Positions 1 to 6,976 of a DNA stretch of 31,887 nt are shown here, one piece after another. This DNA is from a virus, in IMG/VR virus record IMGVR_UViG_3300025815_000061, positions 1 to 31,887 of that record; one strand, written 5' to 3'. The notes beneath the pieces are model-generated. The model was not told the DNA's origin. It saw nothing but the letters and a program-made list of their open reading frames with translations, and searched no databases. Positions within the stretch are counted from its first letter, which is position 1; every line of letters starts with the position of its first letter. Both the position numbers and the translations under genes were made by a program.

Positions 1-514
1 GATTCTCTCCGGGCTTGCGAAACGTGCATAAATAATCCGGGATGCCCTGGCGACTCATGCACGAGTCTTTCACGAGCTGCTTGTGCAGAAGCCCGAGCGC
101 TTTGGTGCGCTGCATGGCGGTCACTGGATCTTTCCAAATGACGACTTCTGAATGATAAATCCAGCCGGCCTTCTCATGCGCCCGAATCACCTCCCCGCGA
201 AAGTCCTCGATGCCGATATACCCATGCCTCGTTTTCGAGGTGGGGAGATTCATGCAATGAACCGACGTCAATCGGCCTGGCTTGGTCACCCGGAAGAGCT
301 GATCCAATAGGAAGCCGTAGTTCTCAAAGAACTCATCATTGCTCCCGCAATTCCCCATGTCACGCTCTGAGCTGGAGTAGGTGTAAAGGCTCGCGAACGG
401 AGGAGAGTAGATGGAGAAACCGATGGACTCATCTGGCAGGCCAGAAAAGACCTCAACACAGTCGCCGCGGTAGGCAGTCCAAGTTGAACCGCTTTTCTGA
501 TCGATGCACTTCAT
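1..514 (-). CDS. DNA methyltransferase (N4/N6 type), cut by the left edge
   Basis: The reading frame is open from the ATG at 514 to the window edge (171 codons), so the C-terminus is missing. A catalytic motif IV, SPPF, lies at residues 37-40 after an N-terminal segment that resembles the usual start of DNA adenine-N6 or cytosine-N4 methylases (YRGDC...LPDESI). SPPF is commoner in N4-cytosine enzymes, and the early position of motif IV fits a class with the SAM-binding motif further on, outside the window. The start codon overlaps the stop of the preceding gene by four bases (ATGA), which implies translational coupling with the helicase operon. No restriction enzyme is seen beside it, so an orphan protective or regulatory methylase is likely. 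The target sequence cannot be read from this fragment. Confidence 0.8.
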   Translation of the reverse strand, partial: MKCIDQKSGSTWTAYRGDCVEVFSGLPDESIGFSIYSPPFASLYTYSSSERDMGNCGSNDEFFENYGFLLDQLFRVTKPGRLTSVHCMNLPTSKTRHGYIGIEDFRGEVIRAHEKAGWIYHSEVVIWKDPVTAMQRTKALGLLHKQLVKDSCMSRQGIPDYLCTFRKPGEN

Positions 515-702
515 GGCTTCTCAACGATCGTCATCATTAGTCTCAGCTTGCTATTGATCTTGCGGGCGTCTTCGAGCATGTCCGCGATCGCGACTTGCAT
601 GCCCGGATCATTTAGCGTGGACTTGCGGATCTCTGTGAGATCATTCTCGGCGAACTCCATGGATTGATTCGCCTTCGTAAGCAGCTCGTATAGACTGGTC
701 AT
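511..702 (-). CDS. Small helical protein of unknown function
   Basis: This 63-residue protein is predicted to be mostly helical and rich in charged residues, with Lys/Glu pairs throughout. It matches no family I recognise. It overlaps the helicase gene upstream (bases 699-702) and the methyltransferase gene downstream (511-514) by four bases each. This places it firmly in a coupled three-gene unit, and that overlap is the main support for it being real. It might be an accessory to the helicase or methylase, but this is inferred only from position. Confidence 0.7.
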   Translation of the reverse strand: MTSLYELLTKANQSMEFAENDLTEIRKSTLNDPGMQVAIADMLEDARKINSKLRLMMTIVEKP

Positions 703-2063
703 AATAAAAATGATGGGATCACCATCGATTGATTTGCTTTATAGGTTTTGTCGATTCGCTGAGAACCTTTGATGTTCTCCAGCGTGAAATTTTGCATTTG
801 TTCTAACATTCGGTTCGCCATCTCTTCAGCGTCGGCTTCCTTGCGCTTGATATTTTCCACCACCGCGCCCTCCGTGTTCGCCGTGACCACGTAGCAGGTG
901 ACAGGACTCAACTGGCCAAATCGCCAGCACCGCCGCACCGCCTGGTAAAATTGCTCATAGGAGTCTGAGAGCCCTGTGAATGCCATCTTGGAACAGTGCT
1001 GGAAGTTCATGCCCCAACCGCAAATGGAAGGCTTGGAAACAAGCACACGATAGCGGCCCTCAACGAATCCCATCATGCGGTCCTCCTTTGACTCTGGCGT
1101 GTCTGAGCCTCTTACCTCGACGGCATCACCGATAGCCTTCCGCAAGGCATCGCTCTCTGAGTTGAGATCGCACCAGACAAGCCATGGCTCATCTGACCCG
1201 TTGACTAGATCGGCCACGGCTTTCACCCGTTCATCCACGCTGTTTCTCCGGGCTTCCTGGCGCTCCTGTAATGTCCTCGCATCAAGAGCAAAAAGCATTT
1301 CACCAGCGTCTGGCTGGTGATCTACTTGAACGTGATCAATAAAAAGAGGAGGTAGCTCAAACGATCCGTTGTCGTATCCAATATCAGAAGGCTTTCGGAT
1401 CATGAGAGACCAAGACGCCATCCACTTCCAGAAGTCCGTTTTAGCGTGGCCCTTCAATCTCCACTTCTGAGTCTCACCGCCATCGTGGACAAAGAACCGC
1501 GCCAGCATCTCGGTCCGGCTCATGCACCCAAGGAACTCAGAGTGATTGCCAAGCTCCATGAAATCGTTAGGCGCAGGCGTTGCGGTTGCGCAGAGACGAA
1601 AAGGGACGCCTCCCCAATCATCGACAAGCTGATTGCGAAACTTGCCCGTGTAGCTCTTCAGGATTGAAGACTCATCCAGCACGATTCCCGTAAAATCTTC
1701 CGGGCTGAACCTCGCAAGCATCTCGTAGTTAGTGACCGCGAGCCGAGTCTCCTTGTCGTCTTCCCTTAGATACTTCGCCCCATCGATGCCAAACTTGCCA
1801 GACTCACGGACGGTCTGAGTTGCCACAGCCAGCGGCGCGACGATGAGCACGCGGCCAGGAATGTGTCTGGCCCACTCCATCTGCATCAGCGTCTTGCCAA
1901 GTCCGCAATCCGCAAAGATGGCCGCCCGCCCGCGCTTCAATGCCCAATGCACAATATCGCGCTGGAATGGGTAGAGGTTGCCATTAAGATCCCCAATCTG
2001 ATCTAGCCCCGTCGGGACATCCGCCACTCGCTTCATCGCGAGAAATTGTTGATAATCGCTCAT
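699..2063 (-). CDS. SNF2-like superfamily 2 helicase / DNA-dependent ATPase
   Basis: A 454-residue protein with the ordered motifs of an SF2 ATPase. These are a Q-like YPFQRD near residue 31, Walker A ADCGLGKT at 51-58, the motif II box DESS at 130-133, motif III ATATPAPN at 159-166, and an arginine-finger motif VI QAVRRCWRFGQ at 374-384. Phage helicases of this compact SNF2-like type sit beside methylase and recombination genes and probably remodel replication or recombination intermediates. I chose the ATG at 2063. The frame stays open to a GTG at 2126, but that extension would run through the terminator-like hairpin at 2076-2139. No clear Shine-Dalgarno sequence precedes 2063. The gene ends in a four-base overlap with the next gene. 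Confidence 0.88.
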   Translation of the reverse strand: MSDYQQFLAMKRVADVPTGLDQIGDLNGNLYPFQRDIVHWALKRGRAAIFADCGLGKTLMQMEWARHIPGRVLIVAPLAVATQTVRESGKFGIDGAKYLREDDKETRLAVTNYEMLARFSPEDFTGIVLDESSILKSYTGKFRNQLVDDWGGVPFRLCATATPAPNDFMELGNHSEFLGCMSRTEMLARFFVHDGGETQKWRLKGHAKTDFWKWMASWSLMIRKPSDIGYDNGSFELPPLFIDHVQVDHQPDAGEMLFALDARTLQERQEARRNSVDERVKAVADLVNGSDEPWLVWCDLNSESDALRKAIGDAVEVRGSDTPESKEDRMMGFVEGRYRVLVSKPSICGWGMNFQHCSKMAFTGLSDSYEQFYQAVRRCWRFGQLSPVTCYVVTANTEGAVVENIKRKEADAEEMANRMLEQMQNFTLENIKGSQRIDKTYKANQSMVIPSFLL

Positions 2064-2075
2064 GCTCACAAAAAA

Positions 2076-2139
2076 GCCCCCGGTTGCGATGGACCATGAA
2101 CCGAAGTCCATGCTGGAAACATCCACCGCAACCGAGGGC
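2076..2139 (-). terminator. Intrinsic terminator or attenuator in the helicase leader
   Basis: On the minus strand, arm 2139-2123 pairs with arm 2092-2076 over about 17 bases (GCCCTCGGTTGCG with CGCAACCGGGGGC, two wobbles). A run of six T follows at 2075-2070, only a few bases before the helicase ATG at 2063. It has the form of a Rho-independent terminator. It lies downstream of a good promoter (2182-2210), so it would act on the leader of the helicase operon as an attenuator, or it could be the end of the upstream operon. Confidence 0.75.
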
Positions 2140-2156
2140 CGCGATTCCTTTCTAGA

Positions 2157-2218
2157 CTGGTTTCCAGCTCAGTCATGGTTTATCATATCAAGCAGTTTCC
2201 CAGATGGCAACAGTTTCC
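2157..2218 (-). promoter_or_regulatory. Sigma70-like promoter for the helicase-methylase operon, with direct repeats
   Basis: On the minus strand a -35 box TTGCCA (2210-2205) and a -10 box TATGAT (2187-2182) are separated by exactly 17 bases. Each matches consensus at five of six positions. The octamer GGAAACTG occurs twice (2218-2211 and 2200-2193), once just upstream of the -35 box and once in the spacer. A related palindrome CTGGAAACCAG lies at 2167-2157, about where transcription would begin. The arrangement suggests an operator, but no regulator can be assigned. Confidence 0.6.
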
Positions 2219-2237
2219 TTTTTGGAAATCGTTCATT

Positions 2238-2399
2238 CTAGGAAATCCAGTAAAACCGCCAGCCGTCATCTGCGCCCCATCTGCGGAGCGTGTTCTGGAG
2301 GTGAATGCTGAGCTTGTTGCCGTAGGTCTCCCGAGAGGCTCCTGTGCGCCAGTTGATCGCCAAGCATTTCCAGAGCGGCTCTGACCCATCCCATTTCAT
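2238..2399 (-). CDS. Small tryptophan-rich protein
   Basis: This 53-residue protein begins MKWDGSEPLW and contains several tryptophans and aromatic residues, ending in RFYWIS. Its ATG overlaps the stop of the PD-(D/E)XK nuclease gene by four bases (2396-2399), which decides the start and supports the call. It resembles no family I can name. Its composition looks like a genuine small folded protein rather than a chance frame. Co-translation with the nuclease suggests a role in DNA metabolism, but that is inference. Confidence 0.6.
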   Translation of the reverse strand: MKWDGSEPLWKCLAINWRTGASRETYGNKLSIHLQNTLRRWGADDGWRFYWIS

Positions 2400-2710
2400 A
2401 GAGACTCCCTCACTAGGTTTAGAAAGTCCTCGGCCCGCATCATCACAAGCCACTCACAATTGTTTTTCCGGTGGGCGACGTAGGGAGTCTTCTCCCCAGC
2501 GTCGCGGATCGCCTGGCGCATCGCATCGTAAATTTGCAACCGCTCCACGCGCTTCACTTCGCAGTGAAACCCGGGCATGTCTTCGCACTGCACGTCTGGC
2601 GAATCTGGCCCGCCGGCAAACTGCTGCCCGCGCCTGGCGTTGAATCCATGCTCGCGTAAGAATGCCGCCCATTCACGCTCTCCTCTTGCGCCTTTGCTTC
2701 TGCTATTCAT
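2396..2710 (-). CDS. PD-(D/E)XK nuclease, Holliday-junction-resolvase/VRR-like
   Basis: A 104-residue protein with the compact nuclease pattern: KGARGERE at residues 6-13 supplies the first acid, SPDV at 37-40 the second, and CEVK at 50-53 the E-x-K pair. An Arg/Lys-rich helix and a C-terminal strand region follow. Small phage enzymes of this kind resolve branched DNA or nick replication intermediates. A good Shine-Dalgarno sequence (AGGAGG) lies about seven bases before the ATG at 2710. Its place between a recombination exonuclease and a helicase fits a recombination or replication role. The exact substrate is not evident. Confidence 0.75.
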   Translation of the reverse strand: MNSRSKGARGEREWAAFLREHGFNARRGQQFAGGPDSPDVQCEDMPGFHCEVKRVERLQIYDAMRQAIRDAGEKTPYVAHRKNNCEWLVMMRAEDFLNLVRESL

Positions 2711-2841
2711 CGCGTGCCTCCTCTTTGGCGTTCATTTTTGGTGCTTTGGTGCCCTGAGCCCCTCACCTCGAGGGGCTCCCGATGCTCCGCAGGTAACAGT
2801 AGGCGCTGTGTTTTGCGTTTTGTTTTTTCATCGGTGGGCAT
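2707..2841 (-). CDS. Possible small basic protein
   Basis: An open frame of 44 codons starts at the ATG at 2841 (MPTDEKTKRK) and ends in a TGA that overlaps the nuclease start by four bases. That is the same coupling used by many neighbours. The product would be basic and hydrophilic. No strong ribosome site is visible, and the frame runs through the hairpin at 2756-2778 (GAGCCCCTC pairing with GAGGGGCTC). The alternative is that this is a non-coding spacer with a hairpin. The overlap is the main argument for a gene. Confidence 0.4.
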   Translation of the reverse strand: MPTDEKTKRKTQRLLLPAEHREPLEVRGSGHQSTKNERQRGGTR

Positions 2842-2847
2842 GATTGG

Positions 2848-3054
2848 TTAGAATAGTTCCGTTTGGCCCTGCTCCTGGTGCATGAGCCTTTCCAGCTTGC
2901 ACTTGGCCGCCTTCATTGCAGCGATCCCGTGCTCTACCTGAGCCTCTGTCATTCGGCCTTTTGAGACCTCGAATGGGTAAACGCGCTCTCTACGGCGCAG
3001 CTCTTCGCTCACTTCTTCAAGAGCTTCCTGTGTGCTAATATGGTCAATGTTCAT
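2848..3054 (-). CDS. Small charged helical protein
   Basis: This 68-residue product begins MNIDHISTQEALEE and is rich in Glu, Arg and Lys, suggesting one or two long helices. The ATG at 3054 overlaps the stop of the exonuclease gene by four bases, which is why I prefer it to longer frame extensions reaching into that gene. No family is recognised. Tight coupling to the exonuclease suggests an accessory role in recombination, but position is the only support. Confidence 0.65.
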   Translation of the reverse strand: MNIDHISTQEALEEVSEELRRRERVYPFEVSKGRMTEAQVEHGIAAMKAAKCKLERLMHQEQGQTELF

Positions 3055-3671
3055 TTTGTAAGTAGAGGCATAATTTCCTCTCGTTTTTGTTGGTAGTAGA
3101 TAATGAAGCGGTCTATCGCGCTTCTGACAGTTTCCGTGTAGTCGTCTCGTTCGATTCTTGTGATAAATTCCGGGAGGCCCCGGCAGTAGCTCATGAAATA
3201 CCAGAAATCGAGTCCGGTGATGGCCATGCTGCCGTGAACCTGTGCTCGGTATTGGCCGGGCAGCTCTTTGGCTATTAGATATTTGCAATGGTTCTTTGCC
3301 AAGGGGCATTTGATCTCCAGGCCCGCGATCCACTCACCATCCTTCTGAATGAGGCTATCTGGCGAGCATCCCACCACCTCATCCTCACGAGTGCAGAAGC
3401 CCACCTGATGAGCCTCCATGCCCATGATCCGCTCAAATGCTTCTCTGGCTTCTGGCTCCAGCTCGTTGCCCCGGTCAGTGTGCAAATTCCCCTCGAACTT
3501 AATCTCATCCCATCGGATGCATTCGGCGCAAAGCTCAATGGCGTATTCTTCCCACTGGCTGGAGTCCTTCCCTGACGGAGTGATGATTCGCGAGAGTGAG
3601 GATGCAGTGATTCGACCCGCTCGGGCGCGAAACCACTCCTCAGTCTGCTGCGGGAGATCCCAGATTTTCAC
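3051..3671 (-). CDS. YqaJ/lambda-type exonuclease (viral recombinase family)
   Basis: A 206-residue protein of the usual size for phage YqaJ-like alkaline exonucleases. The N-terminal EEWFRARAGRITAS is typical. The active site is visible as GNELE (68-72), GCSPD (101-105) and LEIKCP (118-123), followed by YRAQVHGSM (141-149), which matches the conserved Q-containing motif. These enzymes resect double-stranded DNA to give single strands for a partner annealing protein. The likely partner is the gene at 5025-5903 in the same operon. The start overlaps the stop of the preceding gene, and the stop overlaps the start of the next. Confidence 0.9.
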   Translation of the reverse strand: MKIWDLPQQTEEWFRARAGRITASSLSRIITPSGKDSSQWEEYAIELCAECIRWDEIKFEGNLHTDRGNELEPEAREAFERIMGMEAHQVGFCTREDEVVGCSPDSLIQKDGEWIAGLEIKCPLAKNHCKYLIAKELPGQYRAQVHGSMAITGLDFWYFMSYCRGLPEFITRIERDDYTETVRSAIDRFIIYYQQKREEIMPLLTK

Positions 3672-3862
3672 GCTCTGTTTCTCCTGCGGCTTTTTCTAGC
3701 CGCTTTGTTTTTGGCGCGGCGTTTGCGAGTTGCTTTATCTTTTGAACATTGCGGCCTCTTCCCCCGACCCTTGAACGCCTCTCTCTTTTCCCAATCAGTC
3801 ATCACGCCTGCTCCTGCTGCCAGAGCCATCGCGCCAATTCCTAACATGGCTCTTTTGTTCAT
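3668..3862 (-). CDS. Small protein with hydrophobic N-terminus and very basic tail
   Basis: This 64-residue product starts MNKRAMLGIGAMALAAGAG, which could be a membrane segment or signal. It then becomes extremely rich in Lys and Arg to the end (KRRAKNKAARKSRRRNR). An excellent Shine-Dalgarno sequence (GGAGGTGA) precedes the ATG at 3862, which also overlaps the stop of the coiled-coil gene, so a longer start is not needed. The basic tail suggests nucleic-acid or membrane-surface binding. I recognise no family. Confidence 0.65.
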   Translation of the reverse strand: MNKRAMLGIGAMALAAGAGVMTDWEKREAFKGRGKRPQCSKDKATRKRRAKNKAARKSRRRNRA

Positions 3863-4809
3863 GCATTCACCTCCTTCCACGCTTCGTTGACGGCCTGGGC
3901 GAAGGCTTCGGCTTTCTGGAGATTTTCTTCGTGAGTGAGGTATTCCTTTGCTGCTTTGATGACAGCAAACCCCTGCTTGATGCTTTCCTTAAACCCCTGC
4001 CATTCAAGTCCCGGCGAAAGCAGCTCCGTCGCTTTTGCAGGCGCAGCCTGTTCGGTCTTCGACTCGGGGGGCAAGGGCGGCTTGTTGGCTTCCTCTTGCT
4101 CTTTCCTGACCGCTTCAGCTTCCGCCCTAGCCTGGCGCTCCCGCGCTTCGGCTTCTTCCTTCTCGCGCCTCAGACGAGCTTTCTCCGCACGCTCACCCAG
4201 GAGATTCGCCAAAGATTCTGCGCCGAGCGCGTGCATCTCCAACGTGCTCCGATCCGAAAGGAGATCCGCGTGATGAGATGCCGCTCCCTGGAATTCCTCG
4301 ATGACCTTTCGGTTCCCTTGAATCCTGCCCGTCCATTCCATCACAACGACATCGACCGCGGAGTTCATGCTCTTGATGGTGCGCTTGCCCTTCACCGCTT
4401 CTTGCAGTGCTGGCAACGCCTGTTTGGCCTGCTGGGGGAGCAGCTCGGCCTTCTCTTGCAGCTTTGTCACGGCCTTCTCGACGCAATCCTGTCGAATCTC
4501 CTCCTTCCGCGCCTTCACGGCCTTCCCGAGATCCAGCCGGACCTGCCGCACTTTCTCAGACGTGCTGGAGAGAGCCTCAAGGAGCTCGTTCAGTGCCTTC
4601 GCTTCCTTGAGCGCTTCTTTGGTTTTCGAGTCGATTTCCTCCTCGACGGCTTTCAGGGTTTTCCAGTCGTCTTCCGCTTGGCCAAATTCCTGATCTGTTG
4701 ACGGTGACGTGTTGATCTTTGCCAGTCGCGCTTCAATAGCGCCCTGGTAGGCGGGAAGGTTCGATTCTACAACCTCCCCTTTGACGATGATAGTAAGGGT
4801 TTCTTCCAT
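3859..4809 (-). CDS. Coiled-coil recombination-accessory protein (DUF1351-like)
   Basis: A 316-residue protein, mostly long charged helices. There is a particularly strong coiled-coil stretch rich in Glu, Arg and Ala in the second half (RLRREKEEAEARERQ), then a Pro-rich linker and a C-terminal helical domain. The overall plan resembles phage proteins of the DUF1351 group, which sit beside annealing proteins and exonucleases. The similarity is by general pattern rather than by a diagnostic motif. It lies between the putative annealing protein and the exonuclease, so a role in recombination or single-strand handling is likely. The ATG at 4809 is preceded by an A/T-rich leader without a clear ribosome site. 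Confidence 0.6.
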   Translation of the reverse strand: MEETLTIIVKGEVVESNLPAYQGAIEARLAKINTSPSTDQEFGQAEDDWKTLKAVEEEIDSKTKEALKEAKALNELLEALSSTSEKVRQVRLDLGKAVKARKEEIRQDCVEKAVTKLQEKAELLPQQAKQALPALQEAVKGKRTIKSMNSAVDVVVMEWTGRIQGNRKVIEEFQGAASHHADLLSDRSTLEMHALGAESLANLLGERAEKARLRREKEEAEARERQARAEAEAVRKEQEEANKPPLPPESKTEQAAPAKATELLSPGLEWQGFKESIKQGFAVIKAAKEYLTHEENLQKAEAFAQAVNEAWKEVNA

Positions 4810-4814
4810 GGTTA

Positions 4815-5021
4815 TTATCTAAGAGTTTCGATATAACAGCACTGGCTAACGCTTGATTTGAATTTCACCCAGAGCCGGTCTTCGACTCCCTCTCGGATCG
4901 TTGACACAATCCCACTTTCGCAGTCTGGATGACTAGCATCGCCATTGGCGTGGTGCGGTACGTAGGTGACTGGATCACCTACTTTGTATTCACTGGCTTT
5001 CTTAATGTGCGTGTCGGGCAT
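4815..5021 (-). CDS. Small SH3/KOW-like phage protein
   Basis: This 68-residue protein has a core of VGDPVTYVPHHANGD followed by HPDCESGIVSTI and WVKFKS, a pattern of short strands with conserved Gly, Pro and His. Similar small beta-barrel proteins occur in many phage genomes near recombination genes and have no assigned function. The paired Cys and His residues might bind a metal. It starts three bases after the stop of the annealing-protein gene and is clearly part of the same operon. Confidence 0.7.
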   Translation of the reverse strand: MPDTHIKKASEYKVGDPVTYVPHHANGDASHPDCESGIVSTIREGVEDRLWVKFKSSVSQCCYIETLR

Positions 5022-5024
5022 TTC

Positions 5025-5903
5025 TTACAGCAGGGTTTCTTCTTTCTGTTGTGCAGGAGCCTCTGCTGGCTTCTCCGTGGCTTTCTTTTTCTCAAAGGGA
5101 TCGACGGGCGCCTGTTCGGTTGGTGCAGCCTGTGCGTCGAACCAATCCTCCTTCGCGCTCATGCCGTCCCGGAGGCTGGTGTAGATTCGGCGCAGCCTGA
5201 GCACCTGTGCGGGCGTGATAGAATCCATTCGTCGTTGGATAAATCCCTCGATCATCGCTTTGGTGACGCCAAACTCCCCAAACTTTGAAAGGATCGAGCT
5301 TTGTGCTTCCGGCCCAGTGTCAGCGCTCGCCTGGAGCGTCACTTGGCACTGACTCACCGCATCCTCGATGATGTCACCGGGGATAACTGCCAGGATGCAT
5401 GCACGGAGTCGCCGAGCAGCCTGATTCGCGCAGAGTTCGTAAATGTCCCGCTCGTCCTTCAGCGCATAGCCTCCCTTTTTTGTGTCGCGCCAATGGCGGA
5501 CGGTGAATGTTCGGGGGACTCTCGTATTCGTCTCAAGATCCCAGGCGTAGGTTTCCACGGTGGAAATACCAACGCCGTCTTTGTCCTGCTTCCGGTCCAC
5601 CTCCCTCCAACCGCTCTCGATGTTCCCCCATTGCTGGGCGACCGCCTCCGCTAAACGAATGGACGGCCCAGCGACTTCAGTGCCCCCTCGTGAGAAGGTG
5701 TAGGTCGATTGCTCCGCCAGCGTCTTGCGGGAGCAGGCGTTCGCGATCCGGTCGATGGCAGCCTTTTCGTCTCGCGGGAATCGTTTCGCGGCAAGCATGG
5801 CCATCATGACCTGACCAGTCTCCCGGCTCGCCAAGGCGGCACCGAGTGGCGAATCAGCCGTTGGTTGTAATTGTGCGCCGAGTGGCGCCAGTTCTTCCTT
5901 CAT
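5025..5903 (-). CDS. Putative single-strand annealing / recombination protein
   Basis: A 292-residue protein with a well-ordered core: FSRGGTEVAGPSIRLAEAVA, then WGNIESGWREV, ETYAWDLETNT, and YELCANQAARRLRACILAVIP near the middle. I recognise this conserved pattern from phage proteins generally annotated as hypothetical or recombination-associated. The C-terminal 40 residues are a Pro/Glu/Lys-rich tail. Its place at the head of an operon with a YqaJ-type exonuclease makes a RecT/Red-beta-like annealing function likely; I infer this mainly from the partner gene. The ATG at 5903 has no Shine-Dalgarno sequence. A strong nested hairpin lies upstream at 5926-5992. Confidence 0.65.
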   Translation of the reverse strand: MKEELAPLGAQLQPTADSPLGAALASRETGQVMMAMLAAKRFPRDEKAAIDRIANACSRKTLAEQSTYTFSRGGTEVAGPSIRLAEAVAQQWGNIESGWREVDRKQDKDGVGISTVETYAWDLETNTRVPRTFTVRHWRDTKKGGYALKDERDIYELCANQAARRLRACILAVIPGDIIEDAVSQCQVTLQASADTGPEAQSSILSKFGEFGVTKAMIEGFIQRRMDSITPAQVLRLRRIYTSLRDGMSAKEDWFDAQAAPTEQAPVDPFEKKKATEKPAEAPAQQKEETLL

Positions 5904-5925
5904 GTTTCGTAAGGGTAAAAGTGAA

Positions 5926-5992
5926 GGAGAGAGCCAAGGGAACCCCCGTAGCCGCTGGAGGAGGATGCGGCTATCAAAACCCTGGCTCTCCC
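5926..5992 (-). promoter_or_regulatory. Nested hairpin in the leader of the annealing-protein gene
   Basis: On the minus strand an outer stem (GGAGAGCCAGGG with CCCTTGGCTCTC) encloses an inner stem TAGCCGC/GCGGCTA whose loop is CCTCCTCC-rich. It lies between the lipoprotein stop (6000) and the annealing-protein ATG (5903). No T run follows, so it is not a standard terminator. It could be an RNA control element, a processing site or a protein-binding site. Confidence 0.5.
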
Positions 5993-5999
5993 CAAGGCG

Positions 6000-6434
6000 T
6001 TACTTGCTGCCTTGCAGCAAAACGGGCCGAGCTAACTCAAGGCCAACGTTGATCGAGTCCGCAATGAGGCGGTTCGTCGCCTGGTCGCCGTAGTGGTCCG
6101 CGATCCGTCCCACAGTGAGCACCCCCAGGCCATAGAGAGGTTCGTCGAATGACGCGAAGTCCACGTCCCCCGTGATCTGGTGTTCGGCGAGCGCCTCCAT
6201 CACAGGCGCAAGCTCGGGCTTCGCCTCGACTGCCTGCTGGACAATCAAGGCTCCCCCGGCAGAAACAATCGTCTGCCCCAGCGGAGATTTCAAAAATCCC
6301 CAGGTTTGGGCACAGGATGGAAGTACCACCAGCGTCACGCCGCAGAAGACTCCAGCGAGGAAGATGGTAAGTGTTCTGGAAATGCGCTCGGCTCGGCCAG
6401 GCGCCCGGACAATGGGTGATTGCACGTGTCTCAT
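6000..6434 (-). CDS. Putative lipoprotein of unknown function
   Basis: A 144-residue protein. After a basic N-terminus comes a hydrophobic segment (TIFLAGVFCGVTLVV) ending in LPSC, near residue 41, which resembles a lipobox. The mature part is short and helical with no recognised domain (HQITGDVDFASFDEPLYG). It would be anchored at the inner or outer membrane. It follows the 30-residue membrane peptide gene by two bases, so the two are probably translated together. Position in the early region rather than the lysis cassette argues against a spanin. Superinfection exclusion or another envelope role is possible but speculative. Confidence 0.6.
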   Translation of the reverse strand: MRHVQSPIVRAPGRAERISRTLTIFLAGVFCGVTLVVLPSCAQTWGFLKSPLGQTIVSAGGALIVQQAVEAKPELAPVMEALAEHQITGDVDFASFDEPLYGLGVLTVGRIADHYGDQATNRLIADSINVGLELARPVLLQGSK

Positions 6435-6436
6435 AG

Positions 6437-6529
6437 TTAGTCGGAGTAAGGTGAAAGGAGAATCAAGAGAGAGGCGGCAATGGCCAAGAGAAGGGCCAGA
6501 ATGACGCCGTTGAAGAATAGTTCACTCAT
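6437..6529 (-). CDS. 30-residue single-pass membrane peptide
   Basis: A very short gene from the ATG at 6529 encodes MSELFFNGVI followed by an almost unbroken run of Leu, Ala and Ile, and ends LSPYSD. This is a classic single transmembrane helix. The stop lies two bases before the lipoprotein ATG, implying one translation unit. No Shine-Dalgarno sequence is visible. The composition and coupling make it more credible than a random frame. Function is unknown. Confidence 0.55.
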   Translation of the reverse strand: MSELFFNGVILALLLAIAASLLILLSPYSD

Positions 6530-6976
6530 GGTTAGGTTTGTTTGTTCGGGTTGCGGGATTGCTGGGCTGTGCGGCTGCCGCTCGGTTGATGCCGTCAGTT
6601 TTTTGCCGCTGCGATTCGGCCCAGGAGAATAGGGTGACCATTATAATGCCCCCCCTGTTTGAAAATTGAGCCAGCGGCAGCCCCCCGAATGTGTGGCCAG
6701 ACGGAGGCCGAATGAAAACTCACGAGGCACTTTCAACCCCGGGCCAATTCCGTAACCGCAGGGACGCATGACAATCCCCTGCCGATCGCTGCCGCTGGCC
6801 GCTCGGGAGCATTCTCTGCTCCCGAAATCTGCTACCCTGCCCGAAGGACAGAAATACGTATGATGCCCCCATCCCTCGGGGGAAGGCTTGAGTGGAACCT
6901 TTGTTTCCGGGGTGTTTCCCGGTAGATTCAAAAAACAGTCTTGCAGTTTGCTCCCCGCCTCTGCTACCCGAGCGGA
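6530..6976. other. Non-coding control region between early genes and integrase
   Basis: No convincing gene lies here. A perfect TATAAT can be read on either strand at 6640-6647 (self-complementary CATTATAATG), but without a matching -35 box. The 12-base inverted repeat GCCAGCGGCAGC (6670-6681) / GCTGCCGCTGGC (6788-6799) and a related GCTGCCGCT at 6574-6582 may be protein-binding sites. A perfect 8-base stem with a 5-base loop (CGGGAGCA/TGCTCCCG) lies at 6804-6824. Such a cluster beside an integrase could hold arm sites or the attachment site, but no core is identifiable. Confidence 0.4.

Noticed and set aside
2756-2778. Hairpin GAGCCCCTC/GAGGGGCTC as a terminator
   Set aside because: No T run follows on either strand. 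It may only be part of a small coding frame or a spacer.
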